Source: Agarilytica sp033852165 (lineage in GTDB: Bacteria; Pseudomonadota; Gammaproteobacteria; Pseudomonadales; Cellvibrionaceae). From it: a DNA stretch of 64,000 bases. Position numbers and translations under genes: made by a program. Shown one piece after another: positions 54,897 through 62,963 of the stretch. Position 1 is the stretch's first letter, and the number at the start of each line of letters is the position of its first letter. Location: positions 1 to 64,000 of the forward strand of contig JAWSUZ010000089.1 in NCBI GenBank assembly GCA_033852165.1, given 5' to 3'. A model generated the notes under the pieces. The model ran no database searches, was not told the DNA's origin, and worked only from the letters and a program-made list of their open reading frames with translations.

Positions 54897-55694
54897 TCAG
54901 TCGTAGATATTTTTCTTCTTCCATACATCGCTAGGCTCTGCGAATTTATCCCACTCCTCTTGGACCTCTTCTGATTGATCGTTATCATCAGAAGAGCGGA
55001 CTGGAATATCCAGTTGTTCGTCTTCAGCCAATTGTTCTTTCAATTGTGCAATGAGGGTTCTAAGTCTGTCTAGGCGCTTACTTAGCGCGCCTGCGTTGGC
55101 ATCGCGTGCGATCAGGTTAAAGGCTAGCTCAAAATAGTGGATGGCGAGCTTGATCTTGCCTGATTGGCGCGCATTATTGCCATTAATGCTGTGGCCATCG
55201 ACAGCGACTTGTAGAGCAAGGTTTTTGATTTGATGACGAAAAATTTGTGCCTGGTTGTGAGGGATGGACTGCTTAGTCTCCAGTTTATACACATACTTAT
55301 GCAATTCTTCTAAGCTTGCCCGCACGTCTTTTATTTGTTGGGGGGTTTCCAGGGCTGGGGCCTGTTGGGTCGGTGCTTGACGTTGGGTCTCGATCATCTG
55401 TGCATTAACGACTTGCATATCTTGCAGGTGGCCGGATTGTTTAGGTTCAAGTGCTGATAACTGCTCGGACACATCGGCGAGGCTACGTTGCACTAATATT
55501 TTGAGCTCTTTGGATAAAAAGCCCTCAGGGAATCCTTTGAGCATAAATTTGAAGCTGCGAGAACGGTTCTTAAGAGCGCTGATTAGGCGAACTCGCTGTT
55601 CACGTTTGGTCTGAACGGTCTGTTGAACGAAGGCATAACTCACCAGCAAACCGAGTAAGATGACAATGGCAACGATGATAGAGGCAGTAGACAT
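54897..55694 (-). CDS. Membrane-anchored coiled-coil protein of unknown function
   Basis: 265 residues: one N-terminal membrane helix (about 5-24), basic segment, long helical and coiled-coil region (about 65-150, with a Gln-rich part TQRQAPTQQAPALETPQQ), a second helical region (about 170-225) and an acidic tail (EEVQEEWDKFAEPSD). Such proteins occur in related bacteria, but I know of no function. Convergent with the DUF1499 gene. Confidence 0.72.
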   Translation of the reverse strand: MSTASIIVAIVILLGLLVSYAFVQQTVQTKREQRVRLISALKNRSRSFKFMLKGFPEGFLSKELKILVQRSLADVSEQLSALEPKQSGHLQDMQVVNAQMIETQRQAPTQQAPALETPQQIKDVRASLEELHKYVYKLETKQSIPHNQAQIFRHQIKNLALQVAVDGHSINGNNARQSGKIKLAIHYFELAFNLIARDANAGALSKRLDRLRTLIAQLKEQLAEDEQLDIPVRSSDDNDQSEEVQEEWDKFAEPSDVWKKKNIYD

Positions 55695-55855
55695 AAGCTT
55701 AAGTTTGTTCTTTTCTTATAACAAAGGCTAGTCATTCTGGAGAGTAGAAGCAAATTATTGGCCAATTAAATTTGGCGCCCAATGTTTAATAACTAAGCGT
55801 ATTGTATTCAAAAAAGTCGAACTGAAAAATGAGGAAAAAAACCTGGTCGTAATTG

Positions 55856-55884
55856 TTGACAGGAACCGGGCCTCTCACTAGAAT
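55856..55884 (+). promoter_or_regulatory. Sigma-70 promoter of tRNA unit 1
   Basis: TTGACA (55856-55861), 17-nt spacer, TAGAAT (55879-55884). A GC-rich stretch GCGCCCC after the -10 box is the discriminator type seen in stringently controlled stable-RNA genes. The tRNA starts 25 nt after the -10 box. Confidence 0.88.
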
Positions 55885-55909
55885 GCGCCCCTCTTGAGAT
55901 ACGCGTCCT

Positions 55910-55985
55910 GTCCCCATCGTCTAGAGGCCTAGGACACCGCCCTTTCACGGCGGTAACAGGGGTTCGAATCCCCTTGGGGACGCCA
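55910..55985 (+). tRNA. tRNA-Glu (anticodon TTC), copy 1
   Basis: 76 nt with encoded CCA. Acceptor GTCCCCA pairs with TGGGGAC; anticodon arm CCGCC-CTTTCAC-GGCGG with TTC; T-arm GGTTCGAATCC. Followed 64 nt later by tRNA-Gly. Confidence 0.96.
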
Positions 55986-56049
55986 ATCTCATAAGCTCAT
56001 TGAATATCAGTGGTTTTATGAGATTGCTCTTAAAGAAAATAAATTTTTT

Positions 56050-56124
56050 GCGGGAATAGCTCAGTGGTAGAGCACAACCTTGCCAAGGTTGGGGTCGGGA
56101 GTTCGAGCCTCCTTTCCCGCTCCA
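56050..56124 (+). tRNA. tRNA-Gly (anticodon GCC), copy 1
   Basis: 75 nt with encoded CCA. Acceptor GCGGGAA pairs with TTCCCGC; anticodon loop TTGCCAA gives GCC; T-arm GAGTTCGAGCCTC. Terminator follows. Confidence 0.96.
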
Positions 56125-56135
56125 TCTTATAAAAG

Positions 56136-56162
56136 AACCCAGTCAATCCGCTGGGTTTTTTT
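56136..56162 (+). terminator. Terminator of tRNA unit 1
   Basis: AACCCAG (56136-56142), 8-nt loop, CTGGGTT (56151-56157), T-run. Confidence 0.85.
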
Positions 56163-56330
56163 ATGCCTGCTTGTTTTTCAGCTGTCCTCAACTTTTTTGA
56201 CTGCCTATATAGCTGCGAGAGAAGAATTTTCAGAAGGTTGATGGAGGCTAGATCTGGCCATTTACCTGGGCTTCAGGCTTGTACTCCCCCTAACTGAAAG
56301 CCGAATATCAAAACTCATCAAAATAGGGTT

Positions 56331-56359
56331 TTGACACGCGGCTAGTTTCTCTCTAGAAT
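56331..56359 (+). promoter_or_regulatory. Sigma-70 promoter of tRNA unit 2
   Basis: TTGACA (56331-56336), 17-nt spacer, TAGAAT (56354-56359). The boxes match promoter 1 exactly and the sequence after the -10 is the same, but the spacer differs over most of its length. Confidence 0.88.
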
Positions 56360-56384
56360 GCGCCCCTCTTGAGATACGCGTCCT

Positions 56385-56460
56385 GTCCCCATCGTCTAGA
56401 GGCCTAGGACACCGCCCTTTCACGGCGGTAACAGGGGTTCGAATCCCCTTGGGGACGCCA
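56385..56460 (+). tRNA. tRNA-Glu (anticodon TTC), copy 2
   Basis: Identical in sequence to copy 1 over all 76 nt, including CCA. Confidence 0.96.
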
Positions 56461-56523
56461 ATCTCATAAGCTCATTGATTATCAGTGATTTTATGAGATT
56501 GCTCTTAAAGAAAATTAAATTTT

Positions 56524-56598
56524 GCGGGAATAGCTCAGTGGTAGAGCACAACCTTGCCAAGGTTGGGGTCGGGAGTTCGAGCCTCCTTTCCCGCTCCA
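56524..56598 (+). tRNA. tRNA-Gly (anticodon GCC), copy 2
   Basis: Identical in sequence to copy 1 over all 75 nt, including CCA. Confidence 0.96.
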
Positions 56599-56604
56599 TA
56601 TTTT

Positions 56605-56633
56605 AAAACCCAGTTTTTATGCTGGGTTTTTTT
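56605..56633 (+). terminator. Terminator of tRNA unit 2
   Basis: AACCCAG (56607-56613), 8-nt loop, CTGGGTT (56622-56628), T-run. The stem is the same as in unit 1 while the loop has diverged. Confidence 0.85.
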
Positions 56634-56726
56634 ATACCTGGGTTTTCTGTTTGTATATTTGAGGTTTAGGTCGGGTATGGGTTGGACTTGTTGTTGGGGT
56701 AATGGGTCTTTCACCTGAGTATTTTT

Positions 56727-57641
56727 ATGCTGAGAATAGGATCAGCGCATAGAGCCATTAGAAAACTTAAGTCGGAACGATATATGTTTGGTTATGAACC
56801 GTTTCAACCGCTTCAGTCTCAAGCTGGTCAGGATGCATTTGGCTTGAGCATTGAAGTGGGTCGACCCCAGCAATCATTGTCCAGGCTCATACATTCCTTT
56901 GTGCAGGTGAGTGTTGATAAGCCAACTGCATATCCCGTTGTACCCGATGGTTTGTCCGCGCTTTATGTGGGGCGGCAGTCAACAATATGCGCGATATCTT
57001 TAACGAAGACGGTGGACTTTCAGCTACCTGCTGCTGGAGAGTATTTTGGCGTGCGGTTTTTCCCCGGCGCACTTCGTCGATTATTCGGCCTTGATTTGAC
57101 GGATACTGCTGGCCAGCTTTTGGATGCATCCTATTTACCAGACAAAAACCTCTCATCTCTTCATAAACACCTGTTTTGCTACGGCTCTTTTGAGCGGCGC
57201 GTAAAGGTCTGTGAGGATGCTCTGGCGGCAATAGAGGGGGTTGGGGGGCGTGCAGAAGATTCTGGCGTGACGGCGGCGCGAGAATCATCTAACCTCGGTT
57301 CTATGATCGATAAGGCCTTGGCCGGTATCTATGCCGCCAAAGGAGAGATCGAAATTGAGAAAACGCTAGCCGCAGGCCTGGGGGTGAGCGCGCGGCACTT
57401 GAATCGCTTGTTTGCTTCTCATATTGGTATGAGCGCAAAGCGCTTCGCTCAAATCATTCGAATGCAAAACGTGTGTAAATTTTTACAGGACTCGCCGAAA
57501 TCCTCATTGTTAGCAGCCATTCGATTTGGCTATTTTGATCAGGCTCATTTGCTCAAAGACTTTAAAAAGCACATACAGGCATCGCCAGAGATCTTTTTTT
57601 CCCGCTTCAGGTCCGATTTTTACAATACCTGCAATACCTAG
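56727..57641 (+). CDS. AraC-family transcriptional regulator
   Basis: 304 residues from the ATG at 56727; the ATG at 56784 (MFGYEPFQPLQ) gives 285 and may be the true start. The N-terminal ligand-type domain resembles the DUF6597 type (YPVVPDGLSALYVG, YFGVRFFPGALRRLFG), and the C-terminal AraC double helix-turn-helix is clear (GLGVSARHLNRLFASHIGMSAKRFAQIIRMQ, AIRFGYFDQAHLLKDFKKHIQASPEIFF). It lies 42 nt before fabA and may control it. Confidence 0.88.
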   Translation: MLRIGSAHRAIRKLKSERYMFGYEPFQPLQSQAGQDAFGLSIEVGRPQQSLSRLIHSFVQVSVDKPTAYPVVPDGLSALYVGRQSTICAISLTKTVDFQLPAAGEYFGVRFFPGALRRLFGLDLTDTAGQLLDASYLPDKNLSSLHKHLFCYGSFERRVKVCEDALAAIEGVGGRAEDSGVTAARESSNLGSMIDKALAGIYAAKGEIEIEKTLAAGLGVSARHLNRLFASHIGMSAKRFAQIIRMQNVCKFLQDSPKSSLLAAIRFGYFDQAHLLKDFKKHIQASPEIFFSRFRSDFYNTCNT

Positions 57642-57683
57642 CACAGCAAACTGCCTAAAATTCAAAAATTAGGAGTTCATGAG

Positions 57684-58175
57684 GTGCACTTTTCTAACGA
57701 TCAAATTCTAGAGATGGGCGAAGGTAGTTTTTTTGGTTCGGGCAATGCTCAGCTTCCGAACACAAAAATGTTGATGATCGATCAAATTCGGCATATTGCC
57801 AATACTGGCGGTCGATATAACAGGGGGCAATTGTGCGCAGATCTAGCGATTCAGCCTCAGCACTGGTTTTTTGGCTGCCACTTTAAAAATGATCCTGTAA
57901 TGCCGGGGTGTTTAGGTTTGGATGCGTTATGGCAGCTTTTAGGTGTGTTTCTGGGGTGGTCGGGATTGCCGGGGCGAGGAAGAGCGCTAGGGGTTGGCGG
58001 CGTGAAGTTCAGCGGTCAAATATTTCCGGATGCCGGTTCTATAGAGTATCAACTGCATATTAAGCGGGTCATAACGCGACCATTGGCTATGGGGATTGCA
58101 GATGGTGTCGTTTTGCTTAAGGGGAAAGAGATATACGTTGCGGAAAACCTTAAGGTTGGCCTTATAGAGGGATAG
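57684..58175 (+). CDS. fabA: 3-hydroxydecanoyl-ACP dehydratase/isomerase FabA-like
   Basis: 163 residues (E. coli FabA 172) from a GTG at 57684 with AGGAG upstream. The hot-dog fold signature WFFGCHFKNDPVMPGCLGLDALWQ has the catalytic His and Asp, and the C-terminus IYVAENLKVGLIEG matches FabA. FabA dehydrates and isomerises the C10 acyl-ACP, starting unsaturated fatty acid synthesis. fabB normally follows but is missing here; an AraC regulator is upstream. It could be a second, specialised FabA. Confidence 0.9.
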   Translation: MHFSNDQILEMGEGSFFGSGNAQLPNTKMLMIDQIRHIANTGGRYNRGQLCADLAIQPQHWFFGCHFKNDPVMPGCLGLDALWQLLGVFLGWSGLPGRGRALGVGGVKFSGQIFPDAGSIEYQLHIKRVITRPLAMGIADGVVLLKGKEIYVAENLKVGLIEG

Positions 58176-58301
58176 GGCCGCCTGTAGGTGAGGGGCAATA
58201 CTGTTGACTGTTGACTGAAGGCTTCAAGGGGGAGCACTTCGCTTCCGAAGTGCTGAAACATCCTCGTATAACTTAAGTCCGCAGTATTGAGTGGTCGAGC
58301 G

Positions 58302-58721
58302 TTAATGCAGTTGAGGTTTGGCGCGCTGTTCGAAAGTTAGAACGATCTGTCCATAATTAGCGGCTTCCTTCTTCGACGATAAAAGATCATGGTAGGCTTC
58401 TTCAAGCTTTTGGTAGTGTTCGATTTCCTCGTCACCTAAATAATGCATGCACTCTCCTCCAAAATACCAGAAAAGCGGGCGAGGCACGGATGGCATAATG
58501 TGTTGGAAGTTGCCCACTATTTGGGATAGTAGCCATTGGCCGGCTTCCATTTGCTCCACGGAGGTTGTATCTGGGGCTAAAATTTCGTTGAGCTTTTCTT
58601 TGAACGTTACTTGAAGTTCATCCAAATCGCTGCCATTAAATGGTGCTGTAGTGTTAATGTATTCAGCCAGCTTGAGCATGAGTGACTGGTGATAATCTTG
58701 GTAGCTTGTATTGTCGGGCAT
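58302..58721 (-). CDS. PA2817-like protein of unknown function
   Basis: 139 residues from the ATG at 58721 (MPDNTSYQDYHQ). The frame is open to 58955, but that would overlap the divergent ABC ATPase gene. The sequence ESLMLKLAEYIN-type start, WLLSQIVGNFQHIMPSVPRPLFWYFGGECMHYLGDEEIE resembles the small family named after Pseudomonas PA2817, which lies near the equivalent ABC genes there. Function unknown. Confidence 0.7.
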   Translation of the reverse strand: MPDNTSYQDYHQSLMLKLAEYINTTAPFNGSDLDELQVTFKEKLNEILAPDTTSVEQMEAGQWLLSQIVGNFQHIMPSVPRPLFWYFGGECMHYLGDEEIEHYQKLEEAYHDLLSSKKEAANYGQIVLTFEQRAKPQLH

Positions 58722-58819
58722 AATTAAATTTTTGGGTTTGGTTTTAAAGGGTAATCTAGGGCATCGTGAGAAAAGAGCATGTTTAGAGGCGCCCACTATT
58801 GAAAAGTGAGTTTTAGAGT

Positions 58820-59758
58820 ATGACCTTGGCATTAGAAATACAAGGATTGCGTAAAGTATATGGCGATCGTTTTGAGGCATTAAAAGGCATTGACCTACAA
58901 GTGGAGCAGGGCGATTTTTTTGCCTTGCTGGGTCCCAATGGTGCCGGTAAGTCAACTACGATCGGTATTATTAGTTCGTTAGTGAGGAAAACTGCTGGAA
59001 CGGTTAAAATATTTGATTGTGATATCGATCAAAACTTTTCGCAAGCCAAGCAGTATTTGGGAATCGTACCGCAAGAATTTAATTTTGGTGTATTTGAAAA
59101 AATCAAAGACATACTGATTAATCAGGCGGGCTATTTTGGTATTCCTAGGGGGTTGGCTGTTGAACGGGCGAATAAATATCTTAAGCAGTTAAGTTTGTGG
59201 GATAAGCGTGATGAGCAAGCTCGTCATCTTTCGGGAGGAATGAAGCGTCGCCTGATGATTGCCCGCGCTCTAGTGCATGAACCTAAACTTTTGATTCTTG
59301 ATGAGCCAACTGCGGGGGTGGATATCGAGTTACGTCGTTCAATGTGGGAATTTCTTGAAAAGATTAACGCTGCAGGTACCACAATTATTTTGACTACACA
59401 CTATTTGGAAGAGGCAGAACGCCTCTGTAAAAATATAGCGATTATTAGTCAAGGTGAAATTGTCGAAAATACGAGCGTTAAAGATTTGTTAAAGCAGCTC
59501 AGCAAAGAGGTTTTCATTCTTGATACCTCAAATACCGTTCCATCCTGCCCTGAAGTGAGTGGCTACCAGATGCGTAAAGTGGATGAGAATTGCATCGAAG
59601 TCGAAGTCGATAAAGGCCGATCGCTCAATGCATTGTTCGACGGGCTTTCTGCAGCTTCTATCGATGTTGTGAGTATGCGTAATAAGGTGAACCGTCTTGA
59701 AGAACTCTTTATATCTCTCGTGAATAAAAAACCAACGGAGGCTAGTCATGCAGGCTAG
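58820..59758 (+). CDS. yadG: ABC transporter ATP-binding protein YadG
   Basis: 312 residues (E. coli YadG 308). Walker A GPNGAGKST near 38, signature HLSGGMKRRL, Walker B LLILDEPTAG and the H-loop TTHYLEEAE. It powers the permease YadH in an ABC-2 type exporter; the substrate is not known. Its stop overlaps the permease start by 11 nt. Confidence 0.92.
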   Translation: MTLALEIQGLRKVYGDRFEALKGIDLQVEQGDFFALLGPNGAGKSTTIGIISSLVRKTAGTVKIFDCDIDQNFSQAKQYLGIVPQEFNFGVFEKIKDILINQAGYFGIPRGLAVERANKYLKQLSLWDKRDEQARHLSGGMKRRLMIARALVHEPKLLILDEPTAGVDIELRRSMWEFLEKINAAGTTIILTTHYLEEAERLCKNIAIISQGEIVENTSVKDLLKQLSKEVFILDTSNTVPSCPEVSGYQMRKVDENCIEVEVDKGRSLNALFDGLSAASIDVVSMRNKVNRLEELFISLVNKKPTEASHAG

Positions 59759-60521
59759 CGCTCAGTTCGTCGCCTTTCAAACAATTTTCCGTCGAGAAAT
59801 TCGACGATTTATGCGTATATGGGTCCAGACTTTAATCCCGCCAGTTATTACCATGGTGTTGTACTTCCTGATTTTTGGCAGTCTTATTGGTTCAAGAATT
59901 GGTGAGATGGGTGGCTTTGATTACATGTCCTTTGTGGTGCCGGGGTTGATCATGATGTCGGTGATCAGCAACTCGTATTCTAATGTTGTTTCATCGTTTT
60001 ACAGTGCGAAATTTACGAAGAGCGTAGAAGAGTTGTTGGTAAGTCCCGTGCCGAATTACATTATTTTGTTGGGGTTCGTGTTGGGTGGTACCTTGCGCGG
60101 TTTACTTGTTGGTGCAATCGTAACTTCCTTGTCGTTCTTTTTTACGGATTTTCATATACACAGTCTTGCCGTGACTGTCGGTGTAATCTTCCTTACATCG
60201 TTGCTTTTTTCCATTGCGGGTTTAATTAACGCTATTTTTGCAAATTCCTTTGATGATATATCGATAATTCCAACTTTCGTATTAACGCCCTTGACCTACC
60301 TTGGCGGTGTTTTTTACTCAATCGACCTGTTGCCTGAATTTTGGCAGGGTGTGTCTCAGTTAAACCCTGTTTTGTATATGGTGAACGCATTTCGGTACGG
60401 ATTCCTTGGCGTATCGGATGTTAGCATTGTTGGTTCCTTTGTCGGGATAGGCATATTTTTAGTGTTAATGTTTGGGTATTGTTTATATCTTCTGGAAAAT
60501 GGTAAGCGATTACGCAGCTAA
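59748..60521 (+). CDS. yadH: ABC-2 type permease YadH
   Basis: 257 residues with six membrane helices (about 28-48, 62-82, 108-130, 140-165, 172-195, 225-248), as in E. coli YadH (256). FDYMSFVVPGLIMMSVISNSYSN and LTPLTYLGGVFYSIDLLP are the ABC-2 family motifs. Same transcript as yadG. Confidence 0.92.
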   Translation: MQASAQFVAFQTIFRREIRRFMRIWVQTLIPPVITMVLYFLIFGSLIGSRIGEMGGFDYMSFVVPGLIMMSVISNSYSNVVSSFYSAKFTKSVEELLVSPVPNYIILLGFVLGGTLRGLLVGAIVTSLSFFFTDFHIHSLAVTVGVIFLTSLLFSIAGLINAIFANSFDDISIIPTFVLTPLTYLGGVFYSIDLLPEFWQGVSQLNPVLYMVNAFRYGFLGVSDVSIVGSFVGIGIFLVLMFGYCLYLLENGKRLRS

Positions 60522-60627
60522 ACTTGGCTGTTACAAACACAGTTGTAGGCGTGGTTGTATAAGCGCAGTTATATAAATTCAATTAAACGATAGATTAAGT
60601 TAACCGAACCGTAAATTTTCGAAAAAT

Positions 60628-61434
60628 ATGACAAACAACGTTGAACTTGGTGAAAGCGCTTTATACCCTGAAAAATATGATGCGAGCTTACTGGAGTCTA
60701 TTGCCAGGAATCTCTCTCGCGACACTCTAAAACTCACTAGCTTACCTTTTGACGGGGTAGATATTTGGACCGGATATGAGCTGTCTTGGCTGACCGTGTC
60801 GGGTAAGCCCCAAGTCGCTATTGCGGAGTTTGAATTCCTTGCCCGCTCGACGCACATTGTTGAGTCTAAGTCTTTTAAGTACTACCTAAACTCTTTTAAT
60901 CAGACGATATTTTCTGATTGGTCAGCAGTGCAAAAAACACTGGTTGAAGACCTTCAGAAGAGCTCCGGCGCTGAGGTTAAGGTTAAATTATTTACCCTCG
61001 ATCAATTTGGCGTGCCTACTAGGTTAACGGGGCTGTGCGTCGATGATCTCGAGATAAGCGTTGACAAGTATGTCCCCGATAAAGGTCTGCTTGAAGCGAC
61101 CGCTGAGTCGGTGGTTAATCAACAGCTGTTCAGCCATTTACTTAAAAGCAATTGCCCTGTTACTGGGCAGCCTGATTGGGCCAGTGTGTGGATTGAGTAC
61201 AGTGGGATGAAGATTATTCCGGAATCTTTTTTACGTTACGTCATATCTTATAGACAGCATCAAGATTTTCACGAGAATTGTGTTGAGCGGATATTCAATG
61301 ATATTGCGCAACAGTGTTCGACGCAGTCGCTTAGTGTTTATGCGCGTTATACGAGGAGAGGGGGTTTGGATATCAATCCTTTTCGAAGTGATTCGAAGCG
61401 AGAGTTGCCGTTTCGACGGGTGGCTCGACAGTAA
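60628..61434 (+). CDS. queF: NADPH-dependent 7-cyano-7-deazaguanine reductase
   Basis: 268 residues, the long two-domain YqgE-type QueF (E. coli 282). It reduces preQ0 to preQ1 in queuosine synthesis. The catalytic cysteine is in LKSNCPVTGQPDWAS, and IEYSGMKIIPESFLRYVISYRQHQ holds the substrate-binding Glu region. It starts with TNNVELGESALYPEKYD, the family N-terminus. Convergent with the cyclase gene. Confidence 0.95.
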   Translation: MTNNVELGESALYPEKYDASLLESIARNLSRDTLKLTSLPFDGVDIWTGYELSWLTVSGKPQVAIAEFEFLARSTHIVESKSFKYYLNSFNQTIFSDWSAVQKTLVEDLQKSSGAEVKVKLFTLDQFGVPTRLTGLCVDDLEISVDKYVPDKGLLEATAESVVNQQLFSHLLKSNCPVTGQPDWASVWIEYSGMKIIPESFLRYVISYRQHQDFHENCVERIFNDIAQQCSTQSLSVYARYTRRGGLDINPFRSDSKRELPFRRVARQ

Positions 61435-61467
61435 AAGGCTGTATTTTGTTAATAAGCACGGAGTTTT

Positions 61468-62850
61468 TTAGCCAACCCTATTTTTCAGGCGATCTGCTAT
61501 CAAATTAAGTGAAGAGACAATTCGCTCTTTGTCGTAATTTCGGATCTTATCGAGATCAAGGTGCATGGAAAACCCTTCGGAAATTTCCTCAAAGTAACTT
61601 TGGTTGCGTCCCAAATCTTTTCTGAAATTAACTACTTGGTAGACTTTAATGGGGTGGCTAAACCCTTTTACTGTAATTTCTCCCTTATCTCGACACATCA
61701 CTACATCTTTAATGAGGGACCAGGTTTCATGGGAAATTAATATTTCACCCGGGTCGGCCGCAGACTCCAGCCTACTTGCTAAATTTACATGGGTGCCCAG
61801 CACTGTGTAATCCATATAGTGATTAGTGCCAAAAGTGCCGACCGTACAATAACCGGTATTAATTCCCATGCGAATACGCAGTGGCTTTTTAATCCCTTGG
61901 TTGTACCAAATGTTTTGTAGCTCCTTCATCTTTTTCCGCATTCCAATGGCCATTGAAACGCAGCGTACGCAATCGGCTTTCAGGCCTTTAGTTTGGGCGT
62001 CTCCGAAGATTACCATGAGGCCATCGCCCATAAATTTGTCGATATTCCCATCAAACTCAGCGACAATTTTACTCATTTCGGCAAGGTAGTGGTTCAGTAG
62101 TCCCGCAACGGTTTCTGCTTCAAGCTCTTCAGATAGCGAGCTAAATCCTTCAATATCGGAAAAGAAAATACTAATCCGTTTGCGTTCTGTTTTAAGCGAC
62201 TCTTCCCGTCCTTCATTAACGGCTTTCCATACGGTAGGGGTAAGGTAGCGGGACAGTTTGTAGGTTCTGAGTTTATGCAGGGCTTTTTCATTTTGGAGTT
62301 GTTGGTTGCCAATTTCTAAACGATGAATTTGAGAGTGAATGTTCAAGCCGTATACACAAAAATACGCAATAGTACTGATAATAGCGGCAATTCCGGAGGA
62401 TAGGTCGATCGTAAATTGCCATTGAGGCATCCAGAATAAAAATGTTAGCGCAACTCCGCCGATAAAGGCGATATTGTTGATTAACCACTTTTTTACCCCG
62501 CCGATTATTAAACTGTTAAATTGGATCATAAGGATAAACAGAACCGTGGGCAGAATGCTAAATTCCACGAAGCTCAATATAAAACCAATAAACACAGCGT
62601 CAGCGGTAGAGAGTTGACCTAGGGCTGTTTCGAAGCGCTGTGGCGAAATCCATTTCAGAATCGCATAAGAGATTAATGTATAAGCAAAAGCAATCGCAAT
62701 GACGATGGATTCAAGCTGAGAGATACTGGATAGCAAACTTCCTGCTGTTACTGTTGTTGCCGCAGCAAAACAGATGATCGCGCGAATTTCGGCTTTATGT
62801 AAAGAAGCCTGAGACGATTTTATGGCCTCAAGTGTTTGCGTTTGCTTCAT
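61468..62850 (-). CDS. Membrane class III adenylate/guanylate cyclase, CyaB-like
   Basis: 460 residues. Five or six membrane helices lie in the first 175 (for example 24-44, 50-68, 85-125, 130-148, 152-172), possibly a MASE2-type sensor, then a coiled-coil and a class III cyclase domain (about 225-425). Metal-binding residues FFSDIEGF and MGDGLMVIFG are present, as are GINTGYCTVGTFGT and VNLASRLESAAD. The size and layout match Pseudomonas CyaB (about 463). cAMP is the likely product, but substrate residues were not verified. Confidence 0.85.
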   Translation of the reverse strand: MKQTQTLEAIKSSQASLHKAEIRAIICFAAATTVTAGSLLSSISQLESIVIAIAFAYTLISYAILKWISPQRFETALGQLSTADAVFIGFILSFVEFSILPTVLFILMIQFNSLIIGGVKKWLINNIAFIGGVALTFLFWMPQWQFTIDLSSGIAAIISTIAYFCVYGLNIHSQIHRLEIGNQQLQNEKALHKLRTYKLSRYLTPTVWKAVNEGREESLKTERKRISIFFSDIEGFSSLSEELEAETVAGLLNHYLAEMSKIVAEFDGNIDKFMGDGLMVIFGDAQTKGLKADCVRCVSMAIGMRKKMKELQNIWYNQGIKKPLRIRMGINTGYCTVGTFGTNHYMDYTVLGTHVNLASRLESAADPGEILISHETWSLIKDVVMCRDKGEITVKGFSHPIKVYQVVNFRKDLGRNQSYFEEISEGFSMHLDLDKIRNYDKERIVSSLNLIADRLKNRVG

Positions 62851-62963
62851 TGTACTTATTTTTATTAAATAGAGTAACGATAGTCACGTGCTTTAGTATG
62901 GATTGTCAATTGTTTTGATGTGGCGAGCGTTTTAATCGTTATGATTGAATTAGACGTGGCGAC

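Larger units (their letters stand above)
55879..56598 (+). repeat. Tandem duplication of the tRNA-Glu/tRNA-Gly unit
   Basis: Two near-identical copies, 55879-56124 and 56354-56598, offset by 475 then 474 nt. They include the -10 box, the leader, both tRNAs and the spacer between them. The spacer differs at only a few positions (TGAATATCAGTGG versus TGATTATCAGTGA, and one small indel). The sequence between the copies (56163-56330) is unique. Confidence 0.9.

Noticed and set aside
58722..58955. 78-residue N-terminal extension of the PA2817-like protein
   Set aside because: It overlaps the start of the divergent yadG gene and adds sequence not seen in the family.
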